Origin: Akkermansia muciniphila
GTDB taxonomy: Bacteria > Verrucomicrobiota > Verrucomicrobiia > Limisphaerales > SIAT01
Assembly (NCBI GenBank): GCA_945900775.1
Contig: CAMDJP010000002.1
Location: 1 to 64,000 of the forward strand
DNA: 64,000 nucleotides
Direction: 5' to 3'
Shown in pieces: positions 16,654 to 26,351 of this stretch. A model generated the notes under the pieces. That model had not been told where the DNA came from and ran no database searches. It saw only the letters and a program-made list of their open reading frames with translations. Position 1 is the first letter of the stretch, and every line of letters starts with the position of its first letter. The translations under genes were made by a program, and so were the position numbers.

Positions 16654-19600
16654 TCACTTCCGTTCACTTGAAGAACTGGCATCGGCCGGTTGAACGACCT
16701 TCTTTCCTGAGAACCACCCGCCCACATCGCTGAAGAGGGTGTACACGACGGGGATGATGACGAGCGTGAGGAACGTGCTCGTGAGCATCCCGCCGACGAC
16801 CACAATGCCCATCGGTCGACGACTCTCGGCGCCCGCACCGAAACCAATCGCAATCGGCAAGATCCCCGCGATGGTCGAGAGAGCCGTCATCAAAATCGGC
16901 CGCAGGCGCACGACACCCGCGCGCAGCATCGCCTCACGTGCCGAAAAGCCTTCCGCACACTGCTGGTTAGCAAACTCGACGAGCAGGATGGAATTCTTAG
17001 TCACCAACCCGATCAGCAGCACGAGGCCGAGCTGGCTGAAGAGATTCAGCGTCATCGCCGGTACTGGGGGAATCCAACCCATCCTTCCCGCGTAACCGAC
17101 CAACCAAAGCAGACCGAACGCGCCCACCCCCGCCAGCGGCACCGCGAGTAGCACGGTGAAGGGATGCAACAAGCTCTCGAACTGTGAGGCAAGCACCATG
17201 TACACGATGATCAGCGCGAGCCCAAGAATCCACCATGTCTCACGCCCAGCCTCCTTAAGGTCGAGCGATTCGCCGGTCCATTCGTAGAGGAAATCCGCCG
17301 GTAACTCCTCGAGCACCTGCGCCTCCATGCGGTCCATCGCCGTGCCGAGCGGGACGCCGACGGGCGTGGCCGAGATGGTCGCGCTGCGGAGGCGATTGTG
17401 GTGCTGGATGGAGTTGGCCGCGGAGATTGTCTCGTGCCGAACCAGCGCGTTGAGTTGAATCATCTCGCCCTTCGCGTTGCGCACGTGCAGGCGGTCGAGG
17501 TCCTGCGGCGTCAGACGCGCCTCGCGCTGGAGTTGGGCGATCACGTCGTATTCCTTGCTGTCGATCTTCACGCGGCTGAGGTCGAGTCCGCCGAAGAGGA
17601 TCTGTAGTGTACGCGCGACATCCTCGACCGAGACACCGAGTGCTGCAGCGCGGTCGCGGTCGATCCGCAGGCTCAGCTCGGGTTTGGTAACCTCGTAGGA
17701 GGAGCGGATGTTGAGGAGATAAGGAGCCGTGCGCAGCTTGTTGACGACCTTGGTCGCAAAACGGTCAAGGCTCTCGAGATCATTCGCCTGAAGCACCAAC
17801 TGTAACGGCGCGCTGAAGCCGCGACCAATCGCCTTCGGAACCTGCACGATCGCGATGCCGCCCTCGACCTCGTTGAAGAAGTTGGCGCGCAACCCATCTG
17901 GTCCGCCGACGATCTCGCGGACGCTACGCTCGCGGTCGGGCTTCAGCCTCACGAAAATGATGCCGCTATTCGGCTGACCCGGGCCGGCGATGCTCGGCGC
18001 GACGACCGCGCCGAAGGTGTACACCTCGGGCACCTTCTGAATGCGCGCCTCCATCTTGCGCATCATCCGGTCGGTATACTCGGCAGTGCTCCCCTCGGGC
18101 GTGCTGAGGAAGCAGAGCAGTCGGCCCTTGTCCTCGTCGGGCAGGAACTCCTTCTCGAGGAGCGCGTAGGACTTCACCATCAACCAGCAGCTTGCCGCGC
18201 CGACGAGCAGAATTACCCAGCGATGCCGCAGCGACCAACCGAGGAACCACCGGTAGGCGGCGGTGAACTTCAAGATCATCCAATCGAACGGGCGGAAGAT
18301 GAGCCATGGCTTCTGCTCGGCGGCAGGTTTGAGCAGGCGCGAGCACATCATTGGCGAGAGGGTCAGCGCTACAAAGGCCGAGATGACCACCGAACCAGCG
18401 ACGGCCACGGCGAACTCGAGGAACAACCGCCCAGTCGCGCTTTTCTGGAATGCCAGTGGCAGGAACACCGCCACGAGCGAGATGGTGATGGCGATGACAG
18501 CGAAGGCAATCTCCTCCATCCCCTTCAACGCCGCCTGCATCGGGGACATCCCGCCCTCGATATGCCGGTGGATGTTCTCCAGCACTACAATCGCGTCGTC
18601 CACCACCACGCCGATGGCGAGCACCAGCGCGAGCATCGTGAGAATGTTCACCGAGTAGCCAAGCAGATTAAACAGGGCGAAGGTGCCGATGATCGAGACT
18701 GGGATGGCGACCGCCGGGATAATCGTGGAGCGAAGGTTGCCGAGAAAGAAAAAGATGATTAACACCACCAGCACGAAGGCGATGGCGAGAGAGCCCCACA
18801 CCTCCTCAATGGCCTGCTCGACGTAAATCGACTCGTCGTAACTCAGGTGCATCTCCACGCCGAGCGGCAGCGTCGGCCGAATGCGTTCCAGCTCAGCCTT
18901 AATCCCCTGCGCCATGTCCACGAGGTTCCCCTTCGACTGCTTGATGATGCCGAGGAAGATGCACGGTTTGCCGTTGATACGGGCGATGGTTCGCTCTTCC
19001 TGACTGCCGTCGCGCGCCTCGCCAACGTCCTGCAACCGCACGATGCGCGCGCCGTCGTTACGCAACACGAGGCGGTTGAACTCCGCGGCGGTGCGCAGCT
19101 CGCCGCGCGTCTGAATGGTCATCTCGCGGCTGAGATTTTCCACGCGACCGCTTGGCAGTTCCACGTTCTGCTGACGGAGCGCGCGCTGCACGTCGAGTAC
19201 CGTGACGCTATGCGCAGCCAACTTGTCCGCATCCAGCCAAAGGCGCAGAGCGTAGCGCTTCGCGCTGAAGGTGACCGAGGAAACGCCGCGGACGACCTGT
19301 AGCCGATTCTTAATCTGCTTCTCAGCCAGAGTAGTCAGCTCGACCGGTGAATAGCGGTCGCTGTTCAGGCCGATCCACATCACCGGATTCGCATCGGCAT
19401 CCTGCTTGGCAACAATCGGCTCCTCGACGGCGTCAGGCAGACGTCCACGCACGCGGGCCACGCGATCGCGCACGTCCTGCGCCGCTAGCTCGATGTCGCG
19501 AGAGAGATTGAACTCGATGGTGATGCTGCTGAATTGCTCCCGGCTGGTGCTGGAAAGGGTCTTGATTCCCTCGATGTTGCTTACCGCCTCCTCGAGCCGC

Positions 19601-19794
19601 TCGGTCACCTCGGTCTCAACCACCGCGGCATTGGCACCGGGATAGATGGCAGTGACGCTGACGATGGGCGGATCAATGTCCGGCAACTCGCGTACCGGCA
19701 GACGGCTCAGGCCGATAAGGCCAAAGAGCACGAGCAGAAGGCTCATCATCGAGGCCAACACAGGCCGCTGGATGCTGATGCGGGAGATGATCAC
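16654..19794 (-). CDS. RND efflux transporter, HAE1-type inner membrane subunit
   Basis: 1046 residues, the full length for an AcrB-type pump. N-terminal MIISRISIQRPVLASMMSLL helix, a first periplasmic loop starting RLPVRELPDIDPP, then TM2-TM6 and the TM4 signature GVVVDDAIVVLENI with the paired Asp residues of the proton relay. A second periplasmic half and TM8-TM12 (GLVTKNSILLVEFA, LRPILMTALSTIAGILP) follow. It exports drugs, lipids or other hydrophobic compounds using proton motive force. It lies 21 bases downstream of its adaptor gene; no outer membrane factor gene is near. Confidence 0.95.
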   Translation of the reverse strand: MIISRISIQRPVLASMMSLLLVLFGLIGLSRLPVRELPDIDPPIVSVTAIYPGANAAVVETEVTERLEEAVSNIEGIKTLSSTSREQFSSITIEFNLSRDIELAAQDVRDRVARVRGRLPDAVEEPIVAKQDADANPVMWIGLNSDRYSPVELTTLAEKQIKNRLQVVRGVSSVTFSAKRYALRLWLDADKLAAHSVTVLDVQRALRQQNVELPSGRVENLSREMTIQTRGELRTAAEFNRLVLRNDGARIVRLQDVGEARDGSQEERTIARINGKPCIFLGIIKQSKGNLVDMAQGIKAELERIRPTLPLGVEMHLSYDESIYVEQAIEEVWGSLAIAFVLVVLIIFFFLGNLRSTIIPAVAIPVSIIGTFALFNLLGYSVNILTMLALVLAIGVVVDDAIVVLENIHRHIEGGMSPMQAALKGMEEIAFAVIAITISLVAVFLPLAFQKSATGRLFLEFAVAVAGSVVISAFVALTLSPMMCSRLLKPAAEQKPWLIFRPFDWMILKFTAAYRWFLGWSLRHRWVILLVGAASCWLMVKSYALLEKEFLPDEDKGRLLCFLSTPEGSTAEYTDRMMRKMEARIQKVPEVYTFGAVVAPSIAGPGQPNSGIIFVRLKPDRERSVREIVGGPDGLRANFFNEVEGGIAIVQVPKAIGRGFSAPLQLVLQANDLESLDRFATKVVNKLRTAPYLLNIRSSYEVTKPELSLRIDRDRAAALGVSVEDVARTLQILFGGLDLSRVKIDSKEYDVIAQLQREARLTPQDLDRLHVRNAKGEMIQLNALVRHETISAANSIQHHNRLRSATISATPVGVPLGTAMDRMEAQVLEELPADFLYEWTGESLDLKEAGRETWWILGLALIIVYMVLASQFESLLHPFTVLLAVPLAGVGAFGLLWLVGYAGRMGWIPPVPAMTLNLFSQLGLVLLIGLVTKNSILLVEFANQQCAEGFSAREAMLRAGVVRLRPILMTALSTIAGILPIAIGFGAGAESRRPMGIVVVGGMLTSTFLTLVIIPVVYTLFSDVGGWFSGKKVVQPADASSSSERK

Positions 19795-19815
19795 GAAATG
19801 CGCAGAGAAAGGATG

Positions 19816-20898
19816 TTACGGTCGGGCAGACCTCTTCTCGTCGTTAGGCGAAGCGACCTTGACCTTGGAACCCGGGGCAATCTTCTGCAGCCCTTCGACG
19901 ACGACCTGTTCGCCTGCCGCCACGCCGCTGAGCACCTCGACCTTGCCCGGTAGTCGGACGCCAAGCCGCACCTTGCGCGGCTGCACCGTCTGGTTCGAAT
20001 CCACCACAAACAACGAAGCCTGATTGTCACCAAAGTTCTGGCCAATGGCGGTTTCGGGAATGACGATGGCGTTCTCGCGCATGGCGAGGATCAACTCCAC
20101 CTGTGCGAGCATTCCGGGCAGCAGCTCCCGTTTCGGGTTCGGCAGGCGCGCTTTCACCATGGCAGTGCGCGTGCTCGGGTCGACCTGCGGTCCGATGAAG
20201 AAGACCGTTCCGGTAAATTTGTAGCCGGGGAACGCCGCCACATTCACCTCAATCGTTTGGCCGAGCTTGAGCTGGCCGAGATAGCGCTCAGGCACCGACA
20301 ACTCCACGCGCACGGGGTCGAGCTTCACCAGCGTGACGAGGGCGGTGTTCCTAGCAATGACCTGGCCAACGCTGACATTACGCGCGCTCATCACGCCGTC
20401 GAACGGCGCGTGGATGCGCGCATCCTTGAGGTGCCGGTTGCGCAACTCGAGCACCACGCGGCTCGCTTCGAACTGCGCGGCGGCTTGATCGAACTCGGCC
20501 TGCGGGATGAGTTTCTCTTTGAGAAGCTGCGCGGCGCGGGTGTGATTCACCTGTGCAAGTTTAAAACCCGATTCGGCTTCCTTGATAGCGAGAAAGAGTT
20601 TTGACTCGTCGAGCTTGAAGAGCATCCGACCGGCCTCGACCGGCTGACCTTCTTCAAAATTAATTTCCTGCACCACGCCCTCAATCTCGGCCTTGATCTC
20701 CACCTGCTCGTCCGCAGCAAAGGTGCCGACAAGGGCAAGTTTCTCCGAGACCGTCTCGCGCTTGACCTCCGCCACGACCACCTGCGTGGGCGGGCGGACC
20801 GTTTTGGCGACCGCGACCGCGACCGGCGCGGCGGGCTTGGGTTTGCAAGCGGTGCCTGTAAACGCAAGAACGAGGACGATGGTTGGCAAAAATCGCAT
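19816..20898 (-). CDS. RND efflux periplasmic adaptor (membrane fusion protein)
   Basis: 360 residues from ATG 20898 (MRFLPTIVLVLAFTGTACKP); the frame is open further upstream to 20994 but that part carries no export signal. The cysteine after the helix may be lipidated, though GTAC is a weak lipobox. HlyD/AcrA architecture: lipoyl half (VEIKAEIEGVVQEINFEEGQ), alpha-hairpin (about 100-170), second lipoyl half (ARIHAPFDGVMSARNVSVGQ), beta-barrel and membrane-proximal domain ending VVEGLQKIAPGSKV. It would link the RND pump encoded next to an outer membrane channel. Confidence 0.92.
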   Translation of the reverse strand: MRFLPTIVLVLAFTGTACKPKPAAPVAVAVAKTVRPPTQVVVAEVKRETVSEKLALVGTFAADEQVEIKAEIEGVVQEINFEEGQPVEAGRMLFKLDESKLFLAIKEAESGFKLAQVNHTRAAQLLKEKLIPQAEFDQAAAQFEASRVVLELRNRHLKDARIHAPFDGVMSARNVSVGQVIARNTALVTLVKLDPVRVELSVPERYLGQLKLGQTIEVNVAAFPGYKFTGTVFFIGPQVDPSTRTAMVKARLPNPKRELLPGMLAQVELILAMRENAIVIPETAIGQNFGDNQASLFVVDSNQTVQPRKVRLGVRLPGKVEVLSGVAAGEQVVVEGLQKIAPGSKVKVASPNDEKRSARP

Positions 20899-21062
20899 AA
20901 GGAAATCCGTCGAGCCCGTCCACTGGACGCACGCAACGCCAGCCTTGTTCGATGCGGGGCGAAACGAGCGCCGGTTCACGGTCTCGCTGCCCATAAAGTT
21001 TACCTGTTACGATGTTGAAAGTCGAACGGCTTTTTCCTAAGTTCTCCGAAGCGCTGCGTCTT

Positions 21063-22208
21063 ATGAAGCCGACACACAATATCGCCCTAGCCTGCCTACT
21101 CGCCCTTTCGCTCGCTGGCTGCAAAAAATCCGACGAGAACACGTCCGCTGCCACCACCATCAAAATCGGCGAGTACACCTCACTCACCGGCAAGGAGGCG
21201 ACCTTCGGCACCTCTTCGCACAACGGCACTCAGCAAGCCATTGACGAGATCAACGCCGCCGGCGGCGTGCTCGGCAAGAAGCTCGTGCTCATCACCGAAG
21301 ACACGCAGTCCAAGCCGGGCGAGCCGGCCACCGTCGTGCGCAAGCTCATCTTCCGCGATAAGGTCGTGGCGATACTCGGCGAGGTCGCTAGCTCCCGCTC
21401 GCTCGAAGGCGCACCCGTCTGCCAGCAGAACAAGATCCCGATGGTTTCGCCCTCCTCGACAAATGCGAAGGTGACCGAGATGGGCGACTTTATCTTCCGC
21501 GTCTGCTTTATCGACCCTTTCCAAGGCACCGTGATGGCGAACTTTGCGGCCAAGACACTGAACGCAAAGCGCATCGCCATCTTCACCGATGTGAAGAGCG
21601 ATTATAGCAAAGGGCTCGCGAAATTCTTCAAGGAACGCCACCTCGCCAACGGCGGCACTATCACGGCTGAGCAGGACTACAGCGGCGGCGACAAGGATTT
21701 CAAAGCTCAGCTTACCGCCATCAAGGCCACCAACCCCGACGCCGTGTTTGTTCCCGGCTACTACACCGAGGCCGGCCTTATCGCACAGCAGGCAAAGCAG
21801 CTCGACCTCAAGGCACCACTGCTCGGCGGCGACGGCTGGGAATCGAGCAAGCTCGTCGAGATCGGCCGCGAATCGATGGAAGGTCACTACTTCTCCACTC
21901 ATTACGCTCCCGAGGTCGCCTCACCGTTGAGCAAGGCCTTCGTCGAGAATTACAAGAAGCGATTCAACGAGACACCCGATGCCCTTGCTGCCAACGGCTA
22001 CGATTCCGCCCTTCTCCTAGCAGACGCCATCAAGCGCGCCGGCTCTACCGATGGCCAAAAGATCCGCGACGCTCTCGCCGCCACGAAGGATTTTGAGGCC
22101 GTCGCCGGCAAGATTACCATCAACGCGAAGCGAGACGCCGACAAGAGCGCCGTCGTGTTGCAGGTGAAGGACGGCAAGTTCAAGTACCTCCAGACCGTCG
22201 CCCCGTAA
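21063..22208 (+). CDS. livK: branched-chain amino acid ABC transporter substrate-binding lipoprotein
   Basis: 381 residues from ATG 21063, which gives a clean lipoprotein signal ending LSLAGC. Periplasmic type I binding-protein fold: TIKIGEYTSLTGKEATFG, AIDEINAAGGVLGKKLVLI, and CQQNKIPMVSPSSTNAKVTE, all typical of LivJ/LivK proteins. Binds leucine, isoleucine, valine or related compounds (urea and amide homologues exist, so the ligand is inferred). It heads a five-gene unit livK-H-M-G-F on the plus strand, divergent from the RND pair. Confidence 0.92.
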   Translation: MKPTHNIALACLLALSLAGCKKSDENTSAATTIKIGEYTSLTGKEATFGTSSHNGTQQAIDEINAAGGVLGKKLVLITEDTQSKPGEPATVVRKLIFRDKVVAILGEVASSRSLEGAPVCQQNKIPMVSPSSTNAKVTEMGDFIFRVCFIDPFQGTVMANFAAKTLNAKRIAIFTDVKSDYSKGLAKFFKERHLANGGTITAEQDYSGGDKDFKAQLTAIKATNPDAVFVPGYYTEAGLIAQQAKQLDLKAPLLGGDGWESSKLVEIGRESMEGHYFSTHYAPEVASPLSKAFVENYKKRFNETPDALAANGYDSALLLADAIKRAGSTDGQKIRDALAATKDFEAVAGKITINAKRDADKSAVVLQVKDGKFKYLQTVAP

Positions 22209-22233
22209 TCCGCCGCGACGCACCGCAGTCTTG

Positions 22234-23133
22234 ATGACCGAAGCGCTCCAACAACTCGTCAACGGCCTCGCGCTCGGTTCCATCTACGCGCTTATCGCCC
22301 TCGGCTACACAATGGTGTATGGCGTCCTGCGCTTCATCAATTTCGCCCACGGCGATGTCTTCATGCTCGGCGCCTTCGCCGCTCTTTTCCTTTATCCGCT
22401 CGCTGGAGGACAACCATCGGTCGGCGGCGCAATTCTCGTGCTCGTGCTGGCAATGGCGATTTGTGCTGCCATCGGCATTCTCATCGAACGGCTTGCCTAC
22501 CGACCGCTCCGCGACCGACCGCGCCTGAACGTCCTCATCACGGCCATCGGCGTCTCGCTCCTCATCGAGTACGGCGGTCAGCATCAGGCGATGCTCGGCA
22601 AGGACCCGCGGACCTTCCCCGATTTGCTGCCCGCCACGCAATTCTCCATCGGCGGCGCAGTATTCGGCAGCCACCAGCTCGTCGTTCTCGCCCTCACGTT
22701 GCTGCTTCTGATTGTGCTCCGATTCATCGTGCTTAAGACCCGCATCGGCACCGCAATGCGTGCCGTCTCCTTCAATCCGCAGGCTGCGGCGCTGATGGGC
22801 GTGAACATCAACGTCGTCGTCTCCTTCACCTTCGGCCTCGGCTCGGCACTTGCCGCCGCGGGCGGCATTCTTTACGCGATGAATTATCCCTCTATCGAGC
22901 CGCTGATGGGCGTGATGCCCGGCCTCAAAGCCTTCGTCGCCGCCGTGCTGGGCGGCATCGGCAACCTGCCCGGCGCAGCCCTCGGCGGCCTCGTACTCGG
23001 CCTCATCGAGACTCTCGTCAAAGCCACCCGCTGGAGTAACTACGCTGACGGCATCGCCTTCGCAGTGCTCATCCTCATCCTGCTTTTCCGTCCCGCAGGG
23101 TTGCTTGGTAAAACGGAGGTGGAGAAGGTATGA
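22234..23133 (+). CDS. livH: branched-chain amino acid ABC transporter permease LivH
   Basis: 299 residues from ATG 22234 (a TTG directly precedes it). About eight transmembrane helices. Family segments: LVNGLALGSIYALIALGYTM, VYGVLRFINFAHGDVFMLGA at the N-terminus and GLKAFVAAVLGGIGNLPGAA, the EAA-like loop that contacts the ATPases. The stop overlaps the livM start as ATGA, indicating translational coupling. Confidence 0.93.
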   Translation: MTEALQQLVNGLALGSIYALIALGYTMVYGVLRFINFAHGDVFMLGAFAALFLYPLAGGQPSVGGAILVLVLAMAICAAIGILIERLAYRPLRDRPRLNVLITAIGVSLLIEYGGQHQAMLGKDPRTFPDLLPATQFSIGGAVFGSHQLVVLALTLLLLIVLRFIVLKTRIGTAMRAVSFNPQAAALMGVNINVVVSFTFGLGSALAAAGGILYAMNYPSIEPLMGVMPGLKAFVAAVLGGIGNLPGAALGGLVLGLIETLVKATRWSNYADGIAFAVLILILLFRPAGLLGKTEVEKV

Positions 23134-24125
23134 AGGCCGCCCGCTCCAAACTCATCGTGCTTGCCACGCTCGCCGCTAGTCTCGGTGTCTCACTCATCTC
23201 CTCGCAACTCGACCCCTACTTCCTGGACGTCGTACTCGGTATCGGCATCAACATCATTCTCGCCGTCAGCCTCAATCTCATCAACGGCTATACCGGCCAG
23301 TTCAGCCTCGGCCACGCCGGATTCATGGCCGTCGGCGCGTATCTCTCCGCCGCGCTCACCAGCTTTCTTGCGCCGCGATTACTCGGCGCAATCCCCGGCA
23401 TAGCGGCTACGCAGGTCTTTTTCTTCGCCGCACTTCTCGCCGGCGGCCTCGGCGCTGCGCTGGCTGGACTCCTTGTCGGCATCCCATCGCTACGTCTACG
23501 CGGAGACTATCTCGCCATCGTCACGCTCGGCTTCGGCGAAATCATCCGTGTCATTTTTCAGAATATGGAGTCGGTGGGTGGCGCGAGTGGACTGCACAAT
23601 ATCCCGCAGCACACCTCGTTTTTCTGGACCTTCGGCCTCGCCGGCGTAGCGGTGTACGTGGTCGTCAGCCTCGTGAACTCGACCTATGGCCGCGGCTTCA
23701 TCGCCGTGCGTGACGACGAGGTGGCCGCCGCTGCGGTGGGCATCAACCCCACGCGCTACAAAGTCACCGCGTTCGTCCTCGGCGCCTTCTGGGCCGGCAT
23801 CGCCGGCGGGCTTTATGCTCATCTGAAATCCTCCCTCAACCCGACCGGATTCGACTTCATGCGTTCCATCGAAATCGTCATCATGGTCATCCTCGGTGGC
23901 ATGGGCAACACGACCGGCGTCATTGTCGCCGCCGTGCTACTCTCCCTCCTGCCGGTCGGATTGCGCGAGCTTCCCACGTTCACTTTCAACCTCGCTGGAA
24001 ATCGGATCGACCTCGTCTGGAAGGAGCTGCAGATGGTCATCTACTCCCTGTTCATCATTGCGATGATGCTGCTCCGTCCGCAGGGCCTCTTCACTTGGGC
24101 GCCCCGCAAAAAGGCAGGCGAATGA
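23130..24125 (+). CDS. livM: branched-chain amino acid ABC transporter permease LivM
   Basis: 331 residues with about nine membrane helices. Characteristic [20 protein letters not shown] near the start, [24 protein letters not shown] segment ([20 protein letters not shown]) and the coupling-loop region [20 protein letters not shown]. Forms the heteromeric membrane channel with LivH. Overlaps livH and livG by four bases each. Confidence 0.93.
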   Translation: MKAARSKLIVLATLAASLGVSLISSQLDPYFLDVVLGIGINIILAVSLNLINGYTGQFSLGHAGFMAVGAYLSAALTSFLAPRLLGAIPGIAATQVFFFAALLAGGLGAALAGLLVGIPSLRLRGDYLAIVTLGFGEIIRVIFQNMESVGGASGLHNIPQHTSFFWTFGLAGVAVYVVVSLVNSTYGRGFIAVRDDEVAAAAVGINPTRYKVTAFVLGAFWAGIAGGLYAHLKSSLNPTGFDFMRSIEIVIMVILGGMGNTTGVIVAAVLLSLLPVGLRELPTFTFNLAGNRIDLVWKELQMVIYSLFIIAMMLLRPQGLFTWAPRKKAGE

Positions 24126-24904
24126 GCGCCTCCCTGCTCCGAATCGAACGCTGCACCATCCGCTTTGGCGGCCTCACCGCGGTCGCCGAATTGGACCTCG
24201 ACATCAATGCTGGCGAACTGGTCGGGCTCATCGGACCGAACGGCGCAGGCAAAACCACAGCGTTTAACCTCATCACCGGCGTCTATCAGCCCACTGAAGG
24301 CCGCATCACCTTCGATAACGAATCCATCGCCGGCCGTCAACCGCACCAGATCACCGCGCACGGCATCGCGCGCACCTTCCAGAACATCCGTGTCTTCAGC
24401 TCGCTCTCGGTCTTCGACAATGTTCGCACTGGCTTCCAGCTCCGCGCCACCAGCGGCATCGGACACGCGCTCTGGCGCGGTCGCGCCTTCCGCGACGAGG
24501 AGCGCGACGTCGCTCGGCAGGTAATGGAACTGCTCGACCTCTTCCATCTCGCTCCGCACCGTGATGCGCCGGCAAAAAGTCTGCCTCACGGCGACCAGCG
24601 GAGGCTGGAGATCGTCCGCGCCCTCGCCACGCGGCCAAAGTTGCTGCTGCTCGATGAGCCGGCTGCCGGGATGAACCCGACCGAGAAGGTCGAACTCATG
24701 CGCCTCGTTCAGTTTGTGCAGGACAAATACCGGCTCGCCGTGCTGCTTGTAGAGCACGATATGCAAGTGGTGATGGGCATCTGCCAGCGCATCGTCGTGC
24801 TCGATCACGGCGTGAAAATCGCCGAAGGAACACCCGCCGAAGTCCGGAAAAATCCGAAGGTTGTTGAGGCCTATCTCGGTGAGGAGCAAAAGACCGGGAG
24901 CTGA
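24122..24904 (+). CDS. livG: branched-chain amino acid ABC transporter ATPase LivG
   Basis: 260 residues from ATG 24122, which overlaps the livM stop. Walker [10 protein letters not shown], Walker [14 protein letters not shown] and the switch histidine in [13 protein letters not shown] are clear. The signature motif is an unusual [11 protein letters not shown] where most LivG have LxYGxQRRLEI. The C-terminal [20 protein letters not shown] is the standard LivG tail. Confidence 0.93.
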   Translation: MSASLLRIERCTIRFGGLTAVAELDLDINAGELVGLIGPNGAGKTTAFNLITGVYQPTEGRITFDNESIAGRQPHQITAHGIARTFQNIRVFSSLSVFDNVRTGFQLRATSGIGHALWRGRAFRDEERDVARQVMELLDLFHLAPHRDAPAKSLPHGDQRRLEIVRALATRPKLLLLDEPAAGMNPTEKVELMRLVQFVQDKYRLAVLLVEHDMQVVMGICQRIVVLDHGVKIAEGTPAEVRKNPKVVEAYLGEEQKTGS

Positions 24905-24909
24905 AGACG

Positions 24910-25617
24910 ATGCTGGAGATCAAGCAACTCACCGTCCGCTACGGCGCCATCACCGCCCTGCACGACGTCTCGCTCACAGTGAAAGCCGGCGAGATTGTCA
25001 CCCTCATCGGCGCGAACGGCGCGGGCAAGACCACCGCGCTCCGTGCCATCTCCGGACTGCAGCGCGCCGCTGGTGGTCAGATTCTTTTCGACGGGCAGGA
25101 CATCACCCGCCTGCCCACGCATGAAACCGTCCGACTCGGCCTCAGCCATGTGCCTGAGGGACGAATGATTTTCGCCAACCTGACCGTGTCAGAAAACCTT
25201 CAGATGGGCGCGTTCCTCCAGCGCGATGCGGAGGTCATCCAACGCGAGCGCGAGTTTGTCTTCGCCATTTTTCCCCGCTTGAAAGAGCGGTTGAAGCAAG
25301 TGGCCGGCACGCTCTCCGGCGGCGAGCAGCAGATGCTCGCCATCGGCCGAGCGCTCATGGGTCGGCCGAAGTTCCTGATGCTCGACGAGCCGTCGCTCGG
25401 CATCGCGCCGCTCTTAGTCCGGACCATTTTCGAAAAGATCGTGGAGATTAACCGTACTCACGGGATTACCATCCTGCTGGTAGAACAGAATGCGAATCTG
25501 GCTCTCGAAGTCTCGCAGCGCGGCTACGTGCTGGAGACAGGCCGCGTGATCCTGCAGGACCAATCGAGCGCACTGCGACAGAACCCGCAGGTGAAAAGTG
25601 CCTATCTCGGCGGCTAG
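24910..25617 (+). CDS. livF: branched-chain amino acid ABC transporter ATPase LivF
   Basis: 235 residues. Walker A GANGAGKTT, signature LSGGEQQMLAIGRALM, Walker B FLMLDEPSLGIAP and GITILLVEQNANLALEVSQR, all typical of LivF. The tail QNPQVKSAYLGG is conserved. Starts five bases after livG and ends the operon with TAG. Confidence 0.94.
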   Translation: MLEIKQLTVRYGAITALHDVSLTVKAGEIVTLIGANGAGKTTALRAISGLQRAAGGQILFDGQDITRLPTHETVRLGLSHVPEGRMIFANLTVSENLQMGAFLQRDAEVIQREREFVFAIFPRLKERLKQVAGTLSGGEQQMLAIGRALMGRPKFLMLDEPSLGIAPLLVRTIFEKIVEINRTHGITILLVEQNANLALEVSQRGYVLETGRVILQDQSSALRQNPQVKSAYLGG

Positions 25618-25640
25618 CTGATTGCTTGCACGAGCTGGGG

Positions 25641-26351
25641 TCAGCGCGGGCGGATGAGCATTTCCTCAACCACGGCGCGCGGCGGCAGGTTAATCGCCAA
25701 CAGCACGCACTCCGCGACATCCTCTGATTGAAGCATCTTCGCACGTGCCTCAGCAGGCGGCGGCGAGGGACGCTTGTCCAGCAGCGGCGTATCAATGTCG
25801 CCCGGCAGGACGGCGCACGCACGCACACCGTTCGGCCGCTCTTCGGCGTTGATGGACTGCGTAAGCCCACGCAAGCCGAACTTGGAAATCACATACGCCG
25901 GCCCCGCCTTCGGACTAGCCTGCAGCCCCGCGTCCGAAACGACATTCACGATGGTGCCAGACTTGCGCGAGCGCATCCCCGGCAGGAAGGCTTGCACGCA
26001 GTAGTAGGCGCCGTTGATGTTTGCATCCATCATCGCATGGTAATCCTGGAGGGAAAGGACCTCGAGAGCACGGCGTGGCGCGTTGGTACCAGCGGCGTTG
26101 ACGAGCACTTCTACAGGCCCGAGTTTCGCTTCGATCTCGCGGCCGCACTTCGTCACGTCGTCGGATTTGCCGATGTCGCATGGAAAGACGAGTAACTGCT
26201 TCGCGCAGTCGCCTGCCAACTTCACCGTCTCGTTCAGTGCCTCAGATCGGCGTCCAAGAATGGCTACGCGCCAGCCTTGCTTCGCGAGCGCGATGGCCAC
26301 CGCACGGCCGACACCGCTACCTGCACCTGTTACGACTCCGTTCTTGTTCAT
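25641..26351 (-). CDS. short-chain dehydrogenase/reductase
   Basis: 236 residues. Cofactor-binding GAGSGVGRAVAIALA (TGxxxGxG type), the structural NAAG, catalytic Ser in VNVVSDAG and the YxxxK in YVISKFG (about 150-154) are all present, so it should be an active NAD(P)H oxidoreductase of classical SDR type. Substrate unknown. The ATG overlaps the stop of the Gfo/Idh/MocA gene (ATGA), so the two enzymes are probably made together and may act in the same pathway. Confidence 0.9.
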   Translation of the reverse strand: MNKNGVVTGAGSGVGRAVAIALAKQGWRVAILGRRSEALNETVKLAGDCAKQLLVFPCDIGKSDDVTKCGREIEAKLGPVEVLVNAAGTNAPRRALEVLSLQDYHAMMDANINGAYYCVQAFLPGMRSRKSGTIVNVVSDAGLQASPKAGPAYVISKFGLRGLTQSINAEERPNGVRACAVLPGDIDTPLLDKRPSPPPAEARAKMLQSEDVAECVLLAINLPPRAVVEEMLIRPR